Shown here piece after piece: positions 44,489 to 53,555 of a stretch of DNA of 64,000 nt. Source of the stretch: Marinobacter bohaiensis (GTDB lineage Bacteria; Pseudomonadota; Gammaproteobacteria; Pseudomonadales; Oleiphilaceae). The first letter of the stretch is position 1, and every line of letters begins with the position of its first letter. The notes under the pieces are model-generated. The model was not told the origin of the DNA, did no database searches, and saw nothing but the letters and a program-made list of their open reading frames with translations. The translations under genes and the position numbers were made by a program. The DNA is taken from assembly GCF_003258515.1 (NCBI RefSeq), contig NZ_QGEH01000002.1, positions 372,001-436,000 on the forward strand, in the 5' to 3' direction.

Positions 44489-45013
44489 TCAGTGCTCGAA
44501 GCGGCGCGCCTGGCTGTAGCGGTCGCGCCAGTAGTAACCGTCCAACGCGGATTCGGTGACGCCCACCGAGCTGGAGGCGTGGATGAAGCGGTTGCCGCCC
44601 ATGTAGATGCCGGCGTGCTGGTCTTTGCCCTCGATGCGGAAGAACACCAGGTCTCCCGGCTTTATCCGGTCGATGGGCACCACATCGCCCATGGCCAGCA
44701 TCTGGTCTGTCGTACGTGGCAGCAGGCGGCCCAGGCCCTCGCGATAGGCGGTCATGATGAAGCCCGAGCAATCGAAACCATCGCTGTCGGTGCCGCCGTA
44801 ACGGTAGGGCGTGCCTTCGTAGCGCTCGAACACCGCCTGCAGGCGATGCGTGGTGGTCGATGCCGGTGCGGCATCGACGGTGGAGAATCGCGGCGGCGGA
44901 TCCGCGGGCGGCGTACCGGCACAACCGACCAACCCGATCAGCAGCAGCGCCATGAGCCCCAACCGGCGAGAACCGGTAAAGAATCTATTTTTCAGAAGGT
45001 TGGGGCGAATCAT
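44489..45013 (-). CDS. NlpC/P60 family lipoprotein peptidase
   Basis: A 174-residue lipoprotein with lipobox LVGCAG (Cys31). The NlpC/P60 domain has the catalytic Cys in FDCSGF, the His in DQHAGIYMGG and a third polar residue in FIHASSS, all intact. Such enzymes cut peptide stems of peptidoglycan (NlpC, Spr/MepS). It probably acts in the periplasm from the outer membrane. It is convergent with the SLC13 gene, 6 bp away. Confidence 0.93.
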   Translation of the reverse strand: MIRPNLLKNRFFTGSRRLGLMALLLIGLVGCAGTPPADPPPRFSTVDAAPASTTTHRLQAVFERYEGTPYRYGGTDSDGFDCSGFIMTAYREGLGRLLPRTTDQMLAMGDVVPIDRIKPGDLVFFRIEGKDQHAGIYMGGNRFIHASSSVGVTESALDGYYWRDRYSQARRFEH

Positions 45014-45137
45014 GGGTATTTCCTGTGAACAACGGGCGCTACCCAGTCACTTTCCAATGACTTTTAACGGGTTTCCAGCCACTTTCCGAACACTCTATCG
45101 GCAAAATCCGTGGCTGTCAGGTTACCATTCCGACGCC

Positions 45138-46706
45138 CTAATCCCCCCGCCAGTTGACGCTGTACAGCTCGTGCCGACGGTCGTGCAGGTTCTTGACGGT
45201 CCCGCTGTTGCGCGCGGTCAGTAGCACCTTGGGCCGCAGGTCTGCGAAGGCGACGGTTTCCACGTTAGGGGTGGTATCGGCCGCGATGCCGTCGCGGTCG
45301 AAGGGGAAATCGCAGGGCGTGAGGATGCAGCTCTGGCCGTACTGCAGCTCCATGTTCGGCACATTGGGCAGGTTCCCCACATTGCCGGACAGCACCACAT
45401 AGAGCTGATTCTCCACCGCCCGCGCCTGGCCACAATAGCGCACCCGCAGATAGCTCTGGCGCTCGTCGGTACAGAACGGCACGAACAGGATCTGGATGCC
45501 CTGGTCCACCAGATGGCGGGCCAGTTCCGGAAACTCGGCGTCGTAACAGACCAGCACGCCGATGGGGCCGCAGTCGGTCTCGATGGCGCTGACCCGCCGA
45601 CCGCCGGTGATGTTCCACCAGTAGGCCTCATTGGGGGTAGGGTGGATCTTGGGCTGCTCGAACACCTGGCCGTCGCGCAGGAACACGTAGGCCATATTGC
45701 GTATCGTGTCGTCGGCGGCTTTCACCGGCGTCGAGCCGCCCACGATGTTGATGTTGTAGCGCAGCGCCAGGTCGCGCATCAGCTCGCGATAGGCCCCGGC
45801 GTAGTCGGTCATGGCCTCGATCGCCGCGGCCGCGCTTTCCCGGCGCCGCTCGATGGACAGCAGTTGCAGGGTGAACAGCTCGGGAAACACCACGAAGTCG
45901 CCCTTGTAGGTCGCCACGACGTCGACGAAGTACGTCACGATGTCGCTGAACGCCTCGAAAGAGGCCACCGGCCGCTGCTGATACTGCACCGTGCCGACGC
46001 GCACCGTGTCCGGCATGCGCTTGCCGTAGAGCTTCTGGCGCCCACGCTCACCGTTGGGCGTGACCGCCGGGTTGCGCCAGATCAGGTGAATACCGTAGCC
46101 CATGGAATCGTGGTCAGCGTCCAGGTAATGGGGCAGGATGCCGTGGATTTCGAACTCGTTGTGGAGCTGGAAGGAGAGCACATCGTCGCGCTCCTTCTTC
46201 GAACGGATCGCCTCCACGTAGGCCTCGACGGAGTCGTAACGACGGATCTTGCGGCGCAGGGACGGCAGACGCCCGGCGAAGACCACGCCCTGCAGCTCCA
46301 GCGCCTGACACAGCGACTTGCGCTCGTTGTACAGGCGCTGGCCGATACGGTAGCCGCGATAGTCCGGGTCCACGCAGACTTCCATGCCGTAGAGCCAGTC
46401 CCCCTGGGGATCGTGGCGGGACGCATAACCGTTGCCGGTAACGGAAGTCCAGTCGTGGGGTTTCAGGGCCACCTCGCCGGCAATGCGGAAAGTGGCGCAA
46501 TACCCCACCACCTGTTCGCCCACCACGGCCACGAACTGGCCTTCCGGGAAATTATTCATCTGACCGGTCAGTGGGCCCTCACTGTAGCCGTACATGCCGG
46601 TGCCGGCGTAGACCCGACGGCTGAGGGTAATGATGGCGGGAATATCCGAACGCCGCGCCTGACGGACCTCCAGCCGCTTGTTCGGGTCGGAAAAGGGCGG
46701 ACACAT
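45138..46706 (-). CDS. GNAT N-acetyltransferase fused to carbon-nitrogen hydrolase
   Basis: A 522-residue fusion. The N-terminal GNAT domain (about 10-190) has EVCVDPDYRGYRIGQRLYN, the acetyl-CoA-binding region. The C-terminal nitrilase-fold domain (about 225-520) has the catalytic Glu in FVVFPELF, the Lys in QPKIHPTPNE, and the Cys in IGVLVCYDAEFPEL. This fusion is known in many proteobacteria, but its substrate is not established. GGAG lies upstream of the ATG. It is a single-gene unit. Confidence 0.93.
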   Translation of the reverse strand: MCPPFSDPNKRLEVRQARRSDIPAIITLSRRVYAGTGMYGYSEGPLTGQMNNFPEGQFVAVVGEQVVGYCATFRIAGEVALKPHDWTSVTGNGYASRHDPQGDWLYGMEVCVDPDYRGYRIGQRLYNERKSLCQALELQGVVFAGRLPSLRRKIRRYDSVEAYVEAIRSKKERDDVLSFQLHNEFEIHGILPHYLDADHDSMGYGIHLIWRNPAVTPNGERGRQKLYGKRMPDTVRVGTVQYQQRPVASFEAFSDIVTYFVDVVATYKGDFVVFPELFTLQLLSIERRRESAAAAIEAMTDYAGAYRELMRDLALRYNINIVGGSTPVKAADDTIRNMAYVFLRDGQVFEQPKIHPTPNEAYWWNITGGRRVSAIETDCGPIGVLVCYDAEFPELARHLVDQGIQILFVPFCTDERQSYLRVRYCGQARAVENQLYVVLSGNVGNLPNVPNMELQYGQSCILTPCDFPFDRDGIAADTTPNVETVAFADLRPKVLLTARNSGTVKNLHDRRHELYSVNWRGD

Positions 46707-46917
46707 AGGTTTTCTCCCGGGAAGGCCTTCGTGTTGCCGTCACGGCGTTCCCCACCCGCTCCGACCGTCCGGTCCGAATGATTCGCCCGCCAGACAGCGC
46801 AGCCGCGGAATCGACTCGACGCAGACAGGATCACCGGAACAGGACGCCACCGGCCCATGGCCGGCGGCATCAGCAGGATGGCGGGCGGGGCCGACGGCCG
46901 GCCCCGTTAAAGGCGCG

Positions 46918-47529
46918 CTAGAACCGGAACAGCCAGGGCAGCAGCACCTCGCCGTAGCCCCACAGCATCACCGTGATGGCCAGCATGCCCTCAAGGATCA
47001 GCACACCGAAGGCCAGGGTGGTGCTGGAGACGATGAAGCCTTCTTCCGAGCTGATGCCCAGGAAGTACGGGATGCCGAGGTAGAGCAGGTAAGCGGACAC
47101 ACACAGACCCACAATCCCGGCCAGCAGGCACAACCAGACCAGCGGATAGACCGCCACGAGCCCGCTGAGGAACATGGGGGTGGCGATGTAGCCGGCGAAG
47201 ATCACGCAGCGGCGGCGGCTGGGCGGCTTGCGGAAGCGCTTGGCCATCCAGTGGATCACGCTGCCGACCAGGAACACGGCGCCCAGAATGGCGACGTAGA
47301 AGGCAACGCCCGCCAGGAACGCGCTGAGCAGATCAAGCTTTATGAAGGCATGGTCGCCCCCAAAGCCCCAACCCACCAGAGTGGTCCCGATAAAGGCACA
47401 GATCACGGGGATCGCGGCGAGCAGGAGCACGTGGTGAGCGTACAGGTGCCTCACCGTTTCGTGCTCGTCCTCAATGTGCCCCCACTCGGACTTCGGATGG
47501 GTCAATAGGCCCCAGACGTGCGTCAGCAT
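46918..47529 (-). CDS. Yip1 family membrane protein
   Basis: A 203-residue inner-membrane protein with a cytoplasmic N-terminus (VWGLLTHPKSEWGHI) and about five hydrophobic helices, the bacterial Yip1/YckC-like pattern. The ATG at 47527-47529 has a purine-rich AGGGGG 7 bases upstream; a longer frame starting 39 bases upstream is less likely. Function unknown. It lies between the GNAT-nitrilase gene and the cyo operon, all on the minus strand. Confidence 0.85.
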   Translation of the reverse strand: MLTHVWGLLTHPKSEWGHIEDEHETVRHLYAHHVLLLAAIPVICAFIGTTLVGWGFGGDHAFIKLDLLSAFLAGVAFYVAILGAVFLVGSVIHWMAKRFRKPPSRRRCVIFAGYIATPMFLSGLVAVYPLVWLCLLAGIVGLCVSAYLLYLGIPYFLGISSEEGFIVSSTTLAFGVLILEGMLAITVMLWGYGEVLLPWLFRF

Positions 47530-47706
47530 ACAAACACCCCCTCTCACGGCGTTGATGACTTTCAACATCCAGAACGTTTGTTATCTCAACATATAGTCGA
47601 TGTTTGCCCAATGCGCACACCCGGATGCAGTGATTCTTTCGCCAGATCAACACAGGGATCGCGAAATCGGACTCGGCCTGGAGGGGAACAGCGGGAAAGG
47701 GAAGGT

Positions 47707-47744
47707 GATGCAGACCGCCGCCCGTTCAGACGGCAACCTGCATC
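47707..47744 (-). terminator. Hairpin after cyoE
   Basis: A 7-bp outer stem (47707-47713 with 47738-47744) plus an inner GCCG/CGGC stem lies 6 bases after the cyoE stop. It has no U tract, but it is the only hairpin at the operon end. Confidence 0.55.
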
Positions 47745-47750
47745 GGAGGA

Positions 47751-48641
47751 TCAGGCCAGGGCAGCCGGCAGCAGCCCGTTGATGGCCATCATGAAGCTCA
47801 GCACCATGACCGTCAGGATCGAGAATCCGAAGTGGCCCTTGGCCCACTTCACATCGTCCTCGGCCCGATAGCCCTTGAGCCCCAGGCGTAGCCAGTAGAG
47901 GCCCATCAGCAGGATCACCACGAAGTACGCGATGCCCGTATAGCCCGCCACAGTCAGCGACAGGGCCGCCACCAGGAAGGCGACGGTATACGCCACCATG
48001 TGGTGCTTGGCGCTGTCGATGCCGTTGACCACCGGCAGCACCGGAATGCGGGCCGCCTTGTAGTCACTGAAGCGGAAGATGGCAATCGCGTAGGAATGCG
48101 GCATCTGCCACAGACAGAAGGTCACCAGCAGGATCAGCGCGGCGCCGTCGAACTGCCCGGTCACCGCGCAGTAGCCCACCACCGGCGGCATGGCACCGGA
48201 CAGACTGCCGATCAGCGTGCCGTACACCGAATGGCGCTTCGAATACAGACTGTAGGCGCCGACGTAGATCGCGAAGCCGAACAGCGCCAGACCCGCGGTC
48301 AGCAGGTTGGTCTGCATCAGCATGGTGAACCCCGCCAGACCCAACAGCGTGGCAAAACCCAGGGTCGTGGCCGGTGTAATCGTACCCTGCACCAGGGGCC
48401 GGTCCTGGGTGCGCTCCATCAGCGCATCGATGTCGCGATCGATGACGTTGTTGAAGGCACACCCGGAGGCAATCACCAGCGCCAGACCCAACAGGGTCAC
48501 AACGAACAGCGCCGGATTGAACCCGCCCTGGGTGGCCAGGAAAAAGCCACCCATGACGGAGATCGAGTTGCCGAAAATAATTCCCGGCTTGGTGAGGGCG
48601 ATGAATTGCCGGAGCACGTCCTTAACAGACGCGCCCGACAT
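47751..48641 (-). CDS. cyoE: Protohaem IX farnesyltransferase (haem O synthase)
   Basis: A 296-residue UbiA-family prenyltransferase with about nine helices. It adds a farnesyl group to haem B to give haem O for the bo3 oxidase. The first Asp-rich motif NNVIDRDID and the second region [14 protein letters not shown] are present. The ATG shares its A with the cyoD stop (TGATG), so translation is coupled. It is the last gene of cyoABCDE. Confidence 0.96.
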   Translation of the reverse strand: MSGASVKDVLRQFIALTKPGIIFGNSISVMGGFFLATQGGFNPALFVVTLLGLALVIASGCAFNNVIDRDIDALMERTQDRPLVQGTITPATTLGFATLLGLAGFTMLMQTNLLTAGLALFGFAIYVGAYSLYSKRHSVYGTLIGSLSGAMPPVVGYCAVTGQFDGAALILLVTFCLWQMPHSYAIAIFRFSDYKAARIPVLPVVNGIDSAKHHMVAYTVAFLVAALSLTVAGYTGIAYFVVILLMGLYWLRLGLKGYRAEDDVKWAKGHFGFSILTVMVLSFMMAINGLLPAALA

Positions 48642-48973
48642 CACATCAGATTGATGTGCAGGTGATACAAAATCCACAGTGAGCCACCAATGACGAGGAC
48701 CAGGATCACGGCGGTGAAGAACACGAAAGAGCCGGATTCACGGCCTTCCTGTGACTTCAGGTTCATATGCATGAACAGGATCAGCTGAATCATTACCTGC
48801 AGGATCGCCATGATGGTGATCGTGACAACAGTAACGGCCTCGCTGAAACCGCCTTTCATCACCATGCCAAACGGAATAGCCGTCAGGACAAGGGAGAGAA
48901 TCAGCCCGATGACGTAGGACTTAACGCTGCCATGGCTATGGCTTTCGCTGTCATGAGAGGTAGACGTACTCAT
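48641..48973 (-). CDS. cyoD: Cytochrome bo3 oxidase subunit IV
   Basis: A 110-residue membrane protein with three helices and a short His/Ser-rich N-terminus ([15 protein letters not shown]), as in E. coli CyoD. It assists assembly of the Cu-B and haem centre. Both ends overlap neighbours by one base (TAATG with cyoC and TGATG with cyoE). Confidence 0.95.
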   Translation of the reverse strand: MSTSTSHDSESHSHGSVKSYVIGLILSLVLTAIPFGMVMKGGFSEAVTVVTITIMAILQVMIQLILFMHMNLKSQEGRESGSFVFFTAVILVLVIGGSLWILYHLHINLM

Positions 48974-49599
48974 TACAGGGCTCCCATCAGGTAGACAAAG
49001 GTGAACACGCAAATCCACACGATATCCAGGAAGTGCCAGAACAGGCTCAGGCACATGATGCGCGGACGCGTCATATCATTGAGTCCCTTGGTCGACAGCT
49101 GAATCAGCATGACCAGCAACCACAGCAGGCCGAAGCTGACGTGCAGACCGTGGGTTCCGACCAGGCCAAAGAAGGCGGACAGGAAGCCACTGCGGTCGGG
49201 ACCATAACCTTCCACGATCAGGTGATGGAATTCGTAGATTTCCATACCGACGAAGCCGGCGCCCAGCAGGAAGGTCACAGCCAGCCAGCCCTTGAGCTGG
49301 CCGATCTTGTCCTTGTTCATGGCCAGTACAGCCATGCCGTAGGTGAAACTACTGAACAGCAGCAGGACCGTCTCGACCAGGACAAAGTCCAGTTCGAAGA
49401 TATCCTTGGCGGTGGGACCGCCGGCGGTGCCGTCGTGCAGCACGCCGTAGGTCGCGAACAGCGAGCCGAAGATGATGAGATCTGACATCAGATAGATCCA
49501 GAACGCATACATCTTCATACCAGCGGTATCGTGGTGCTCGTGGTCATCGTGGCCGCCGTGAGCGGCCACATTGTCGTGAGTCATAGTGTCAGTTGCCAT
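48973..49599 (-). CDS. cyoC: Cytochrome bo3 oxidase subunit III
   Basis: A 208-residue membrane protein with five helices and a His-rich cytoplasmic N-terminus ([11 protein letters not shown]), as in E. coli CyoC. Family segment [19 protein letters not shown] is intact. It stabilises subunit I. It starts 2 bp after the cyoB stop and overlaps cyoD by one base. Confidence 0.96.
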   Translation of the reverse strand: MATDTMTHDNVAAHGGHDDHEHHDTAGMKMYAFWIYLMSDLIIFGSLFATYGVLHDGTAGGPTAKDIFELDFVLVETVLLLFSSFTYGMAVLAMNKDKIGQLKGWLAVTFLLGAGFVGMEIYEFHHLIVEGYGPDRSGFLSAFFGLVGTHGLHVSFGLLWLLVMLIQLSTKGLNDMTRPRIMCLSLFWHFLDIVWICVFTFVYLMGAL

Positions 49600-49601
49600 G
49601 A

Positions 49602-51593
49602 TTACGCCTGCATCTCCACACGTTTGTAGTGCTCAGTCTCGATCCGCTTCACTTCGTCGGCGGGCACGTAGTAGTCGATGTCATCGTTGAACACCCGCGC
49701 CATGAAGGCCGCGAAGATGCCGATGGCACTCAGACCGGCCAGCCACCAGATGTGCCAGATCAGGGCGAAGCCAAGGACGATGCTGATCGCGCCCATAATC
49801 GGACCGGCAGCGGTGTTACGCGGCATGTGGATATCCTGGTAGGTGGTTTCCTCCGGGTTCTCCAGATGCTGCTTGCCGCCCGTCTTCTGCTTCTCCTCCC
49901 AATAGTTATCGATTGAGTGGATCTCAGGCAGTTTGGCGAAGTTGTAGAAGCGCGGCGGAGACGGAATCTGCCACTCGAGCGTACGGCCGTTCCAGGGATC
50001 GCCGGAGACGTCCTGGTTCTGCTTGCGGTCGCGGATACTGACGATCATCTGGATCGCGGTGCACAGAATGCCCAGCAGGATGATGACGGCGCCCACCCAG
50101 GCGACGATCATCAGCGGCTGCCATTCGGCGTTCTCGTAAGACTGCATGCGACGTACGGCGCCGAAGAAGGCGAGGATGTACAACGGCATGAAGGCCATGT
50201 AGAAGCCAATGAACCAGCACCAGAAGGAGCGCTTGCCCCACTTCTCGTTCAGCTTGAAGCCGAACGCTTTCGGGAAGTAGAAGGTCAGGCCGGCCATCAT
50301 GCCGAACACCACGCCGCCGATGATGACGTTGTGGAAGTGGGCGATGACGAACAGGCTGTTGTGCAGCACGAAGTTGGCCGCCGGTACGGACAGCATGACG
50401 CCGGTCATACCACCAATGGTGAAGGTGATGATGAAGCCCAGGGTCCACAGCACCGGAGAGGTGAACTCCAGACGGCCGCGGTACATGGTGAACAGCCAGT
50501 TGAAGATCTTCACGCCCGTGGGTATCGCGATGATCATCGTCATGATGCCGAAGAACGCGTTGACGTTGGCCCCCGCACCCATGGTGAAGAAGTGGTGCAG
50601 CCAGACGATGAACGACAGCACACCAATCGCCAGGGTCGCCCAGACCATGGTGTTGTAGCCGAACAGACGCTTCTTGGCGAAGGTCGCGATGACTTCGGAG
50701 AACACACCGAACGCCGGCAGGATCAGGATGTACACCTCAGGATGGCCCCAGGCCCAGATGAGGTTCACGTACATCATCATGTTGCCGCCCATGTCGTTCG
50801 TGAAGAAGTGGAAGCCGAGGTAACGGTCCAGCGTCAGCAGAGCGATGGTCGCGGTCAGGATCGGGAACGACGCGATGATCAGGACGTTCGCCACCAGCGA
50901 GGTCCAGGTGAAGATCGGCATGCGGAACAGGGTCATGCCCTTGGTACGCATCTTCATGATGGTGACGAAGAAGTTGATGCCGGTCAGCGTGGTACCGATA
51001 CCGGATATCTGCAGCGCCCATATCCAGTAATCCACCCCGACCCCGGGACTGTACGTCGTCTCCGATAGGGGCGCGTAGGCCAGCCAGCCGGTCTGGGCGA
51101 ATTCGCCCACGAACAGGGAGATGTTCACCAGAACCACACCGGCTGCGAACAGCCAGAAGCTCAGGTTGTTCATGAACGGGAAGGCCACGTCGCGCGCACC
51201 GATCTGCAGCGGAACCAGCAGGTTCATCAGGCCGATGATCATCGGCATGGCGACGAAGAAGATCATGATCACGCCGTGGGCGGAGAAGATCTGGTCATAG
51301 TGGTGCGGCGGCAGATAGCCTTCGGCACCGCCCGCGGCAATCGCCTGCTGGGTACGCATCATGATCGCGTCGGCAAAGCCGCGGATCAGCATGACCAGGG
51401 CCACCAGGAAGTACATGATGCCCAGTTTCTTGTGGTCGATGGAGGTGATCCACTCGTTCCACAGGTACATCCACTTCTTGTTGACAGTAATCCAGCCAAC
51501 CAGGGCCGCGCCGACGATGGCAATGACTGCCACCGTGGTCACGATGATCGGCTCGTGTAGGGGGATCGAATCCAGGGTTAATTTACCGAACAT
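49602..51593 (-). CDS. cyoB: Cytochrome bo3 oxidase subunit I
   Basis: A 663-residue haem-copper oxidase subunit with 15 helices, of the length usual for CyoB. The metal ligands are visible: [11 protein letters not shown] (low-spin haem His), [15 protein letters not shown] (Cu-B His with the cross-linked Tyr), WLHHFFTM (two Cu-B His) and [11 protein letters not shown] (haem b and o3 His). It reduces oxygen with electrons from ubiquinol and pumps protons. GGAG precedes the ATG. It lies 4 bp after cyoA. Confidence 0.97.
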   Translation of the reverse strand: MFGKLTLDSIPLHEPIIVTTVAVIAIVGAALVGWITVNKKWMYLWNEWITSIDHKKLGIMYFLVALVMLIRGFADAIMMRTQQAIAAGGAEGYLPPHHYDQIFSAHGVIMIFFVAMPMIIGLMNLLVPLQIGARDVAFPFMNNLSFWLFAAGVVLVNISLFVGEFAQTGWLAYAPLSETTYSPGVGVDYWIWALQISGIGTTLTGINFFVTIMKMRTKGMTLFRMPIFTWTSLVANVLIIASFPILTATIALLTLDRYLGFHFFTNDMGGNMMMYVNLIWAWGHPEVYILILPAFGVFSEVIATFAKKRLFGYNTMVWATLAIGVLSFIVWLHHFFTMGAGANVNAFFGIMTMIIAIPTGVKIFNWLFTMYRGRLEFTSPVLWTLGFIITFTIGGMTGVMLSVPAANFVLHNSLFVIAHFHNVIIGGVVFGMMAGLTFYFPKAFGFKLNEKWGKRSFWCWFIGFYMAFMPLYILAFFGAVRRMQSYENAEWQPLMIVAWVGAVIILLGILCTAIQMIVSIRDRKQNQDVSGDPWNGRTLEWQIPSPPRFYNFAKLPEIHSIDNYWEEKQKTGGKQHLENPEETTYQDIHMPRNTAAGPIMGAISIVLGFALIWHIWWLAGLSAIGIFAAFMARVFNDDIDYYVPADEVKRIETEHYKRVEMQA

Positions 51594-51597
51594 ATGC

Positions 51598-52551
51598 TTA
51601 CTCCGCTGCCTCTGCGCTCATGCGCTCGCCATGCTCTTGTTCACTGTGTTCACCGTGACCGTGACCAGCGGGTCCACCGTGGCCATGGTGTTCCATGCCG
51701 CCGCGGAAGCTGTCGAGGATCTTGTTGTAGAGATCCGGTGAAACGTTCGAGTAGTGATGGACCGGCTCAGACTCACTTGGCTTGGCCAGTTCCTGATATT
51801 CGTCCTCGAAGGACAGGGTTCTGGACGAGTCCTGAACCTCTTTGACCCAGGCATTGAAATCGCCGTCAGACAGGGACAAGGCCTCGAAAGTCATTCCGGA
51901 GAAGCCGGCACCACTGTAGTTGGTGGAGCGGCCCATCCAGTTCCCTGTGTCGTCAGCAATCAGGTTCAGACTGCTGTCCATGCCGGCCATGGCATAGATC
52001 TGGGTGCCCAGTTCCGGAACCCAGAAAGAGTTCATGACGGAGCCGGAGCTGATGCGGAAGTGAATCGGGGTATCCACCGGGAAGGCCAGTTCGTTAACCG
52101 TGGCGATCTTCTGGTCCGGGTAGATGAACAGCCATTTCCAGTCGAGAGAGACCGCCTGGATTTCGATGGCTTCCTTGTTGTTGTCCGCTTCGATGGGCTT
52201 CATCGGGTTGAGGCTGTGAGAGGTGATCCAGGTGAGGATCGCCAGCACAACGATGATCACGCAGGGGATCAGCCAGACCACGATCTCAATGGCGTTGGAG
52301 TGGGCCCAGTTCGGCTTGTAGGTGGCGTCCTTGTTGCCCTCACGATAGCGATAGGCGAAGAGCAAGGTCATCACGATAACGGGGATAACGACAATCAGCA
52401 TCAGGGCGAATGCCGTGATGATCAGAACGCGCTGCTCCTCACCAACCTGGCCTTTGGGATCCATCAGCGCCGAGCTACAGCCCGACAGCAGCAATGGCAA
52501 AGCGGCTAGTAGTACAGCGCCCAAGACGCGTAACAAGCTCTTCTCTCTCAT
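51598..52551 (-). CDS. cyoA: Cytochrome bo3 oxidase subunit II, with His-rich tail
   Basis: A 317-residue lipoprotein subunit: lipobox LLSGC (Cys25), two helices (about 45-65 and 88-108) and a periplasmic cupredoxin domain. The CuA cysteines are absent ([14 protein letters not shown]), as expected for a quinol oxidase. The C-terminal tail has seven His in about 24 residues ([15 protein letters not shown]), longer and more His-rich than the E. coli tail as I recall it. It leads the operon; GAGGT lies before the ATG. Confidence 0.96.
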   Translation of the reverse strand: MREKSLLRVLGAVLLAALPLLLSGCSSALMDPKGQVGEEQRVLIITAFALMLIVVIPVIVMTLLFAYRYREGNKDATYKPNWAHSNAIEIVVWLIPCVIIVVLAILTWITSHSLNPMKPIEADNNKEAIEIQAVSLDWKWLFIYPDQKIATVNELAFPVDTPIHFRISSGSVMNSFWVPELGTQIYAMAGMDSSLNLIADDTGNWMGRSTNYSGAGFSGMTFEALSLSDGDFNAWVKEVQDSSRTLSFEDEYQELAKPSESEPVHHYSNVSPDLYNKILDSFRGGMEHHGHGGPAGHGHGEHSEQEHGERMSAEAAE

Positions 52552-53183
52552 TTTTCAACCTCATTAGAGCAAGGCAAGGCAAAGCCCACGTAACAAGCTC
52601 ACATTTAGCTAACTAAATTGGATTGCGGAAGTTTAAGGAATCGTATGGCGGACAGTGCGGGCCGGTCAGGCTCGACTGCTTCAGGTTAAGCCTGACTCCA
52701 TGCAGAAATCGGCGCCAATAGTGGAGCAGGTCACGACCGGATTCCAGCAACAACTTGACACAGGTCATGCAGACAAATTTGACGCGGGCGATTCTCCCCG
52801 CTAGAGGGGGTATCGAGTCAATATCGCCTTTGGCGACAGTTAACGAAAAACCGGCGACTTAACAACCGGTTAGTACGTACAAATTCGTACCTGAATCCTG
52901 TCTTCCTGTTAATAAGAGCCGACCGCAGTCTTTTCACGCACGCCACAACACGCCGAAAAACGGCAAAAACGAATCCAATCACAACCTCGGCGCGCGGAAT
53001 TCTACCACACCCGGCGCAGCGCTCCACTTTCTGTGACGATTCAATTCATGAGTGACGAACAATTTGCCATTGACAATAACTATGAAAGGCAACTTTCAGA
53101 TCGAGTGCGATGTCCGGACGGCATCCGGAGAGAGACTGAGGGACGGCGGGCTACAACAGGGGCGACACAAGGCCCGACGCCGC
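52552..53183. other. Long gene-free region upstream of cyo
   Basis: I see no convincing gene in these 632 bp. It must hold the cyo promoter. It contains a tandem direct repeat (described separately) and a small palindrome GTACG...CGTAC (52873-52890). No clear -10/-35 pair could be chosen by eye. Confidence 0.5.
52832..52863. repeat. Tandem direct repeat in the cyo upstream region
   Basis: GGCGACAGTTAAC (52832-52844) and GGCGACTTAAC (52853-52863) are copies of one motif spaced 21 bases start to start, two helical turns. A regulator that binds tandem sites is possible. Confidence 0.45.
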
Positions 53184-53363
53184 TCAGTGCGGGCGCCGGT
53201 CCTCTTCGGAGCGGTTTTCGGAGAGGTTCTCGTCCGGCGTCAGGTAATAGTCCTGCTCCTCGACGCGCTTGACCTCGGGATCCTCCACCGCATTACGGCG
53301 TCGTCCGCGGTACAGCCAGACGCCGATCACCACGGCGACAATCAGCACGATAAGCCATTTCAT
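53184..53363 (-). CDS. 59-residue single-helix membrane protein
   Basis: A small gene: an N-terminal hydrophobic helix (KWLIVLIVAVVIGVWLY, residues 2-18), a basic stop-transfer (RGRRR) and an acidic C-terminal tail (about 35 residues, EDPEVKRVEEQDYYLTPDEN and beyond). AGGAGGT lies 5-6 bases before the ATG, one of the strongest ribosome sites in the window. No family is recognised. It is downstream of the truncated diguanylate cyclase on the same strand. Confidence 0.75.
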   Translation of the reverse strand: MKWLIVLIVAVVIGVWLYRGRRRNAVEDPEVKRVEEQDYYLTPDENLSENRSEEDRRPH

Positions 53364-53555
53364 GGGGCACCTCCTGCGGGCTGCGAGGCCTATGTCTATG
53401 TTCTAGCCAGCCGACGCGGTGCCGTCAACGCCGGCAAGCCATCATGGAGACATCGTCACGAAGACCGGTCATGACGGCAGTGAACCGGGCGACAGACCAT
53501 GAGGCTCACCGCCGGCACAGACCCGGTTACGGCCGGTGGATTTCGCCCGGTAGAG

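Noticed and set aside
52818-53027. 69-residue minus-strand open frame in the cyo leader
   Set aside because: No family pattern or good ribosome site; AT-rich noncoding look.
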